This document shows, one piece after another, positions 7,391 to 14,500 of a DNA stretch of 17,137 nt. Position numbers and translations under genes: made by a program. The notes beneath the pieces are model-generated. The model saw only the letters and a program-made list of their open reading frames with translations. It searched no databases and had not been told where the DNA came from. How positions within the stretch are numbered: the first letter of the stretch is position 1; every line of letters starts with the position of its first letter. This DNA is from CALAZP01 sp964410725 (GTDB taxonomy: Bacteria; Bacteroidota; Bacteroidia; Chitinophagales; Saprospiraceae). The DNA lies in assembly GCA_964410725.1 (NCBI GenBank), contig CAYPID010000045.1:1-17137 (forward strand), given 5' to 3'.

Positions 7391-8134
7391 ATGACAGTTT
7401 CCCATAGATTTGGTTTAATTGGATTTCCCTTAGGGCACTCTTTTTCGAAAAAATACTTTACTGAAAAATTTGAAAGGGAAGGCTGGGGCAATGAATATCA
7501 ATATGATTTGTTTCCTATTGAAAATGTTGCTGATTTGAAGCACATCCTTAATCGACATCCTGAGTTGAAGGGATTAAATGTTACCATTCCTCATAAACAA
7601 TCTGTTATAGCACTTTTAGATGAAATGGATGATTCAGCTTCCAGCATAGGGGCCGTGAATACCGTCAAAATCGAGGGTGGAAAGACCAAGGGTTACAATA
7701 CGGATGTTATTGGATTTAAACAATCCTTACTAACTTTTTTGGACGGGGTCAGTATAAAACATGCACTAATATTAGGAAAAGGTGGAGCTGGAAAGGCTGT
7801 AGCTCATGTGCTCGAACAATTGAATATTGCCTTTAGGTGGGTAAGCAGAAAGGGTAGGGACGAAATCTTGGATTATCAAAGTTTAAATGGAAAACTGAAA
7901 GATTTTCAACTTATCATTAATACCACTCCTCTTGGCACTTTTCCCAATGTTGAGCTATGCCCTGATCTTCCTTATCACGAGTTGAATAGTCAACATTTTT
8001 TGTTTGATTTGGTATATAATCCAGCAGTCACCACTTTTATGAAAAAGGGGTTGGATGCTCGTTGTAAAGTCATCAATGGCTTGGAAATGTTGCATTTACA
8101 GGCTGATGCGGCCTGGGAAATTTGGAATTCCTAA
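7391..8134 (+). CDS. aroE: Shikimate dehydrogenase AroE
   Basis: The enzyme reduces 3-dehydroshikimate to shikimate with NADPH in the cytoplasm, the fourth step of the chorismate pathway for aromatic amino acids. All key elements are present in 247 residues: the substrate loop GFPLGHSFSK (11-20), the catalytic Lys69 in NVTIPHK, AVNTV (88-92), GYNTD with catalytic Asp105, the nucleotide-binding loop GKGGAGKA (129-136) and the NADP-type SRK segment (about 154-156). The C-terminus has the expected NGLEMLHLQA. The length is at the short end of the family but complete. It starts 2 bases after the DUF368 gene and is followed after 13 bases by the proline dehydrogenase gene, so it is the middle gene of a compact operon. 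Confidence 0.96.
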   Translation: MTVSHRFGLIGFPLGHSFSKKYFTEKFEREGWGNEYQYDLFPIENVADLKHILNRHPELKGLNVTIPHKQSVIALLDEMDDSASSIGAVNTVKIEGGKTKGYNTDVIGFKQSLLTFLDGVSIKHALILGKGGAGKAVAHVLEQLNIAFRWVSRKGRDEILDYQSLNGKLKDFQLIINTTPLGTFPNVELCPDLPYHELNSQHFLFDLVYNPAVTTFMKKGLDARCKVINGLEMLHLQADAAWEIWNS

Positions 8135-8147
8135 AACAATAAAACCT

Positions 8148-9338
8148 ATGGAGGGTAAGTTACCTGATTTTAATGATACTCAAATTGCCTTTGCAATCAG
8201 AGGAGATGAGGAGTTAAAAAAAATGGCCTGGTTATTCAAATGGATGGCTAAGCCTACCTTAACCAAATGGTTAGGCAAACTCGGTAGTTGGGCGGTGCAA
8301 AACCATCTTCCATTTGCAAAGGACATTGTCCTATCTACGCTCTTTTACCAATTTTGTGGCGGTCGGACGTTGCTTGAAACGGAAAAAGCTATTGAGGATT
8401 TGAAATCTTTCGGAGTTCATACCATCTTGGATTATGGTGCAGAAGGCAAATCGGAAGAGGAAGAGCTCAATTACACGATGAATGAATTGCTTAGAGCTAT
8501 AGAGTTTTCATCAGGGCAAGAAGGTATTCCAGCAATAGGTGTGAAACTAACTGGTTTGGTTAAAAACTCCGTTTTAGAAAAGATTTCTCAAAATCAATGG
8601 GATATTCATGGGGAATCTGTGCAATCCATCCCTCATTATCAGAATTTTTTAAAGCGGATTGATGCGATTTGTCATGCGGCAGCCGAAAAAAATATAAGAG
8701 TAGCCATTGATGCCGAGGAAAGTTGGATTCAATGGGCTATTGATGAAGTGGTCACTTGGATGATGGAACGATACAATAAAAATGGGGTAGTGGTCTATCA
8801 TACTTTCCAAATGTACCGTACTGATCGATTGGCTTATTTGAAGGATGTTTTTGAAAGCGCCCAGCTAAAAGGTTATCATTTAGGAGCCAAATTAGTGAGA
8901 GGGGCTTACATGGACAAGGAACGTAAAAGGGCTTTAGATTATGGCTATCCTTCTCCAATACAGCCTAATAAGGAGGCCACCGATCAGGCTTTTGATGAAG
9001 CTGTATTATTTTGCTTGGAAAGAAGGGACCAGATAGCTTTAATTAACGCTTCACATAATGCCAACAGTTGTTTATTACAAGCCCGTTATATGTTGGAGCA
9101 CCATATTCCTACGGATAATAAAGACATTGGCTTTTCTCAACTTTTTGGAATGTCAGATAACTTGACCTTTGGTTTGGCTAAAGTCAAGTTTAACGCTTCT
9201 AAATATGTTCCCTATGGACAGGTCAAGGAAGTAATTCCATACTTAGTGAGAAGGGCTGAAGAAAATACCTCAGTCACTGGAGATATGTCTCGGGAATTGG
9301 CTATGATTCAGTCCGAAATTAAGAGAAGGGGGCTCTAG
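8148..9338 (+). CDS. Proline dehydrogenase (PutA/PRODH-type, monofunctional)
   Basis: This FAD enzyme oxidises proline to delta-1-pyrroline-5-carboxylate and passes electrons to the membrane quinone pool. I set the start at 8148 (396 residues). The frame extends upstream to 8055, but those 31 codons lie inside aroE and read as unstructured sequence. Recognisable PRODH motifs are KLVRGAYM (248-255) followed by KER, INASHNANS (about 302-310), GMSDNLTFGLA near 340, and YLVRRAEEN (365-373), whose two Arg residues bind the proline carboxylate in characterised enzymes. No P5C dehydrogenase domain or gene is visible, so the second step is encoded elsewhere. The stop lies 12 bases from the convergent RlmI-type gene, with no clear terminator between them. 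Confidence 0.94.
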   Translation: MEGKLPDFNDTQIAFAIRGDEELKKMAWLFKWMAKPTLTKWLGKLGSWAVQNHLPFAKDIVLSTLFYQFCGGRTLLETEKAIEDLKSFGVHTILDYGAEGKSEEEELNYTMNELLRAIEFSSGQEGIPAIGVKLTGLVKNSVLEKISQNQWDIHGESVQSIPHYQNFLKRIDAICHAAAEKNIRVAIDAEESWIQWAIDEVVTWMMERYNKNGVVVYHTFQMYRTDRLAYLKDVFESAQLKGYHLGAKLVRGAYMDKERKRALDYGYPSPIQPNKEATDQAFDEAVLFCLERRDQIALINASHNANSCLLQARYMLEHHIPTDNKDIGFSQLFGMSDNLTFGLAKVKFNASKYVPYGQVKEVIPYLVRRAEENTSVTGDMSRELAMIQSEIKRRGL

Positions 9339-9350
9339 CACAAATGGAAG

Positions 9351-10514
9351 TTATTCAACCAATAATAAAAAGCCTTTGAGATAGGATCCTTCAGGGTGAT
9401 AAAGATTAACGGGGTGGTCAGCTGGTTGGCCAAGTTTTCTGAGGACCTTTATTTTTCTTCCACTTTCTATCCCCGCAGCTACTAGGGTATCTAAAAATAA
9501 CTGGGTATCGATGACTTGCGAACACGAAAAAGTAAATAGACATCCCTGAGGAGCTATTTTTTTCATGGCTAAGGAATTTAATCTCTTATAACCTTGAACA
9601 GCGTTGTGTTTTTTCCTTAGATTTTTGGCGTAAGCCGGTGGATCAACCACCATAAGATCGTAGATCTGGTCTGTATTTTGTAAAAAACTGATAACATCTT
9701 CAGCATAGTGATGCGCAGTAATAGTCTCAGGCTTAAAATTAAGGTTTACATTTATCCCCAACTGTTCTATGGCTGTTTTGGAAATATCTACTGAATCTAC
9801 GCTTATCGCACCTCCTCGAAGCGCGTACATACTAAACCCTCCAGTATAACAAAAGGCATTGAGCACTTTTTTCCCCTTAGCATACGATCCAACCAGCAGC
9901 CGATTATCTCGCTGATCCAGAAAAAAACCAGTTTTTTGACCTGCTACAATATCAATGGCAAATTTTAAGCCATTTTCATGAATAATAATTTCAGTTTGAC
10001 TGCCTTTCAAAAATCCTGTTTGCCCATCCTGACCTGGTGTCCTATAGTAAATGGTATCCAACTGATGTGGAAGAACCGATTCTAAAGCCGCTCCTATTAA
10101 CGACAAATCTGCAAACATCCCAGCGCTATGGGGCTGGATGACCGCAACACGATGGTAAATATCAATGATTAATCCAGGTAAATCATCTCCTTCTGCATGT
10201 ACCAACCTGAAAGCTGAATTTTGAGCATCCAATGGATATGCTCTTGTTATTCGCCTTCTTCCTAAAGCACTGGCTAAACGATCCTGGTAAAAATCCAGAT
10301 TAATTTCTTGAACTTCAGCGGATAAAACCCTTACCGCAATACTGCCATTTTGAAAGTGGCCTGTACCCAATTCTTGACCCTGGTGGTTGTATATATGAAC
10401 CATATTGCCATCCGGAATCGAAGGCAGCTGTTGTATAGCTCCAGAAAAAATCCAAGGATGCCCCCTTTTGATTGAAGCATCTTTTCCTGGTTTTAAATAG
10501 ATTTTTGGATACAT
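9351..10514 (-). CDS. rlmI: Class I rRNA methyltransferase, RlmI-type (23S rRNA m5C)
   Basis: The 387-residue protein has an N-terminal PUA RNA-binding domain (about 2-70, starting KIYLKPGKDASIKRGHPWIFSGAI), a middle EEHEA-like subdomain and a C-terminal Rossmann methyltransferase. Motifs include GQKTGFFLDQRDNR (192-205), the SAM-binding NAFCYTGGFSMYAL (219-232), VVDPPAYAK (289-297) and FSCS (329-332), where Cys331 is the likely catalytic cysteine. RlmI methylates C1962 of 23S rRNA in Escherichia coli; the same target here is inferred. It begins 3 bases after the stop of the PorP/SprF gene and is therefore probably on the transcript of the surface-protein operon, although its function is housekeeping. 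Confidence 0.9.
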   Translation of the reverse strand: MYPKIYLKPGKDASIKRGHPWIFSGAIQQLPSIPDGNMVHIYNHQGQELGTGHFQNGSIAVRVLSAEVQEINLDFYQDRLASALGRRRITRAYPLDAQNSAFRLVHAEGDDLPGLIIDIYHRVAVIQPHSAGMFADLSLIGAALESVLPHQLDTIYYRTPGQDGQTGFLKGSQTEIIIHENGLKFAIDIVAGQKTGFFLDQRDNRLLVGSYAKGKKVLNAFCYTGGFSMYALRGGAISVDSVDISKTAIEQLGINVNLNFKPETITAHHYAEDVISFLQNTDQIYDLMVVDPPAYAKNLRKKHNAVQGYKRLNSLAMKKIAPQGCLFTFSCSQVIDTQLFLDTLVAAGIESGRKIKVLRKLGQPADHPVNLYHPEGSYLKGFLLLVE

Positions 10515-10517
10515 GGA

Positions 10518-11564
10518 CTAAAAGGTAATTGTTGGATACTTAATTCTACTTTCGGTATCCTTTAGTATAAATAATATTTGAAATTCAACCGCACCACGGC
10601 CTTGATTGACTCCTGATAACTCAGAAATTGTGAAATCATAGTTGACTCCAAATTGAATAGGGTCTCTTTGAATCATAACAGCAATGACCAAAGACTCCGG
10701 CCTCAAATTTCCAGTCCAATAATTGGATTGGTGCAGAAAACCCCCTAATCTAAAACCCACCTCATCATATCCATTGCCCCGAAAAGCCAGGTAGTTGCCA
10801 ATGGTCAAACTATTGCCATAGGATTGGGTCATCCAAATAAAATTGGGAAGTAAGCCAATATTTTTGTTGATGTAGTAATTGATTCCTCCGTGAATCACCC
10901 AACGCCGATTCAATTGGTAAGTGTTGTCTTCAAACAAAGAGACGTTGGGTTTTGCTAAATGAAAAATACTGCCTCCTAAATAAGCAGAAAAATCATCATT
11001 GAAAGTTCCTGACCAAAGGACACCTGCATGAAAATCTGGAAATAAAGAACTCGTATTGGCAATTCTATTTTCTCCGTTTTGGGCCTCTAAGTCAATAATT
11101 TCTTCTTCCTGATCCCACTGATTGCTGAACCACAATCGAGAGATATTTAATCGGTGCTGTCCTATTCCTGCCTGGAAACCAGCCGTTAAGTAATGCAAAT
11201 TACTCCTGTTACTGCTGGCAATTTTCTTATGATAGGCCATGCCTAACATCGCCTCAGATTTTTGAAAACTAGAACTGGGATGATTGTTTTGATGTGCTCC
11301 TAAAGTCCACCCAAAAAAATTACCCCTCTGGTCGCTAATTTTATAATCAGCAGCCACTGCATAACCTTTGAAGGCCTCCTTTTGCAGCAAACTACCGAAT
11401 AGATTGCGGTACTGTACTCCAACCCTAAGTTGGCCGTCAAATGCACCAGTCAAGGCAGGATTGAGTGAGGAAGAGCTGGAGTTGGCAAAATTAAACCGGT
11501 AATCCTGCCCATTGAGCATCCAACTCACCAATAAAAATAAACTCCACATTCCTCTTTTCATCAT
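10518..11564 (-). CDS. PorP/SprF family type IX secretion system membrane protein
   Basis: The 348-residue protein has a signal peptide (about 1-20, ending LNGQ), then the family hallmark SLNPALTGAFDG (33-44) and a series of amphipathic beta strands ending in an outer-membrane-barrel-like C-terminus (VNYDFTISELSG..GAVEFQILFIL). PorP/SprF proteins are small outer-membrane barrels; SprF is required for secretion of the SprB gliding adhesin in F. johnsoniae, and relatives are usually encoded next to type B sorting-domain proteins. Here the upstream gene is exactly such a protein, and its TGA overlaps this ATG in an ATGATG context (11561-11564). I chose the first ATG because of that overlap; the next codon is also ATG. 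The terminal residues YPTITF differ from the CPRF-type ending common in the family. Confidence 0.92.
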   Translation of the reverse strand: MMKRGMWSLFLLVSWMLNGQDYRFNFANSSSSSLNPALTGAFDGQLRVGVQYRNLFGSLLQKEAFKGYAVAADYKISDQRGNFFGWTLGAHQNNHPSSSFQKSEAMLGMAYHKKIASSNRSNLHYLTAGFQAGIGQHRLNISRLWFSNQWDQEEEIIDLEAQNGENRIANTSSLFPDFHAGVLWSGTFNDDFSAYLGGSIFHLAKPNVSLFEDNTYQLNRRWVIHGGINYYINKNIGLLPNFIWMTQSYGNSLTIGNYLAFRGNGYDEVGFRLGGFLHQSNYWTGNLRPESLVIAVMIQRDPIQFGVNYDFTISELSGVNQGRGAVEFQILFILKDTESRIKYPTITF

Positions 11565-14500
11565 CGTATCAAAGTTGTACTTCCCGAATAAACCTCGGTA
11601 ATCCCATCAATAAAAGTAGCTTCTACTTTCCAAAGATAAGTTCCCGGAGGAGCCTCTAGATTGCGAACCTTCCCATCCCAACCTCCAATAATTGCATTGA
11701 CTTCAAAATCCCCAGACTCATGGACAACTGCCCCCCATTGATCATAAACTAAAAAGTTTTGAATGACCGTTCCCTGGCTTCCATGAACTAATAGTACATC
11801 ATTTTGACCATCTCCATTGGGCGAAAAACCAGTCGGCACGGCTACGATTCTATTTTTATCTACAATTAAGGTGAGTTTATCAGATGCCTGGCATCCGTTG
11901 GCATCAGTAACTACAGCCTCAATAAAGGTAAGTTGATCGGGCACTGCTAATGGTTCAGTGCAATCCAAACAATTTAAAACATCGGGTTCGGATACCAACC
12001 AATTGATTGTAATGGGCGGGTTGCCATTGGTAATGGACGCCTTTAAAAGCACACTGTCTCCCAAGGTGAGTGGCAAACTAGGTGGACCAATGTCCAAAAG
12101 GATTTTTGGAGGAGAACCAATTACAGTGCTGACACTCGATTTACAGCCGTTATTGTCTTGAATCCATGCTGTAAAATTTCCAGATGGCAATCCGCCGAAA
12201 CTGCTACCTGTAGTGAAATTAACACCGTCCAAACTATAAGTAAAAGGAGCCGTACCCCCAAATGGTATAATATCTATCATTCCAGATTGTTCTCCAAAAC
12301 ACACCACGGGTTGCGTCTCCGTTTCTATTTCTAATGGATTCGGTTGGGTAATTTCAAGTTCCTCAATTAACTCACAGTTATTAGCATCAGTAGCGGTCAC
12401 TGAATATTTCCCAGCCGACAACCTACCCAAATAATGAAGAGAATCCCCCGTAGACCATCGATAGGAATAAGGCGCAATGCCACCATCCATGGACACCGTC
12501 ATAGTCCCAAGGCTATCCCCAAAGCACAAGTTATCAATAGCTGATGAATTCAGATTCAGTGGCGGAGGACTGGTGATTTCCACTTCAGCAGTTTTGACGC
12601 ATCCTTCTCCATTTTGAATGCTAACCTCATAGGTCCCTACTTTTAACCCTACCGCTTTCGCCTGGTTCTGATACCCAGTTTTGAAATCCCATTGAAACAC
12701 AAAATTAGTGTCTTGACTTTTCAACTTCTCAACCGCTGCGGTTCCATCAAATCCCCCATAGCAGGTAACCGCTGTGGTATTGATTTCAAAGGTAATATCC
12801 GTTGGGGGATTGAGATATTTAGTCAATGTATCGGCGCAACCTGTGGGCGTATAGGTCACCGTCAAGGTATAAGAACGATCTCCTTCCAACTGATCGAGGA
12901 AAGGGGTTTGGGCCCCAGTATTCCATAGAAATTCATAGTTCGCAAGATCATTGGTCGGCACAATTGCCGCAATTTTTCCGTCTTTGTTCCCCACACAAGT
13001 TGGGTTGTTGGTCAGAATATTCGGAGTGATACTAATCTGATCAACCGGTGTAAAAGAAAAGGTATCTACACAGCCCGAGGAATCAGAAATATAAACCGAA
13101 TAACTAAGCGTATCCAAATTGCTGATTATCGGACCTTCGGTAGAATCTTCCCAGATATATTGATAACGACCCATTCCACCTGTTCCCATTACTTCTACGG
13201 TATTGTCCTGGGCACCATAACACCCCTTTTGAGTTTGGTTGAAAGAGGCGCCTAACGGCAAAAGGGGACCTGGGATTTCCACAACTTGGTCAAAAGTGCA
13301 ATTTCCACCATCTGTGGCAGTTACTCGGTAAACTCCTGCAGAGAGGGAATCTAAAAAATGACCCGATTGGTTATTGTTCCAATTAAAAGAGTAGGGGGTC
13401 TTTCCGCCTTTTCCCGCTACATTAATATTACCATCCTCATCTCCATAACACGTTACAGATTCAACTTGATATTCGATATAAAATGAATCGGGCTGCCCAA
13501 TACGCACCGAATCTGTAGCCAAACAGCTAAAAGCGTCAGAAACCATCAATTCATATACTCCAGCTGATAATTGATTGGCCTTTTCTCCTAATTGCATATT
13601 GGGATCATTCCACATATAGGTGAGCATGCCAGTGCCTCCGCTAACAAAAGCCTGAATCTCAGCATCACTGCCTGAATAACACTTAGGTTCTATAACTATA
13701 AAAGAATCAATTTGAATGGCATCAGGGTCCATCATTTCAAAACACTTACTGATTGAACAACCATTCTGATCAGTAATGGTAACGCAATAAGTGCCCGACG
13801 ATAGGGAGATTAAAGAATCAGAACTAGTAAAGCCCTGACCCCAAGTGAATTGATAAGGTGCTGTTCCACCTGAGATTCTATCTATTATAATTTTCCCATC
13901 ACGCCCACCAAAACATTTCGGAGGGGTAATCAGCGCATGGACTGATAGAGAATCCGGCTGGATAATTGAAACCAAAGTATCTGAAGAGCATCCCAAGGTG
14001 TCAGTAACTCTCAAGGGGTAACTTCCAGCGGGCAGGTTCGTCAAACTGTCCGATTGGATGCCTTCGCTGGTCCATTGATAGATATATCCGCCATTACCTC
14101 CAGTTGCTGCTGCTTTTATACCCGCATCTTCATCCCCAAAACATAAATTTTCCGCCAAAGTAGTGAAGGAAATCTCTACAGGCGCTTTTTCCGGAATCAC
14201 GAAATCTACCGTATCTCGACAACTCGCATCGGTAACAAAGACTCTGTAAGCTCCCGGAGCTAAGGAGTCAAAAAACGACTGGTTGTTTTTGATTCCTGAA
14301 CCCTCCAGTTCAAAAAAAGGCGAAGTGGTTGTGGCAAACTGGGTAGTTATGGTTACGGAGCCATCTTCACTTCCATGACAAGTTGGAGGCAATAAATTGG
14401 ATGTGTCAGCTATTAAAAAACAAGGTATTTCTAAATCAAGGGTACTAGGTAAGGTGGGACAAGGCGGATCTTTGAGGGAAACTTCCACAGAAACCTGAGT

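Noticed and set aside
8055..8147. Upstream start for proline dehydrogenase
   Set aside because: The extension overlaps the end of aroE and has no similarity to the family N-terminus; the ATG at 8148 gives the usual length.
12080..14395. Possible CRISPR or DNA-level tandem repeat array
   Set aside because: The periodicity is about 230 bases, is seen only in protein sequence, and falls entirely within one coding frame, so it is a protein repeat and not a CRISPR array.
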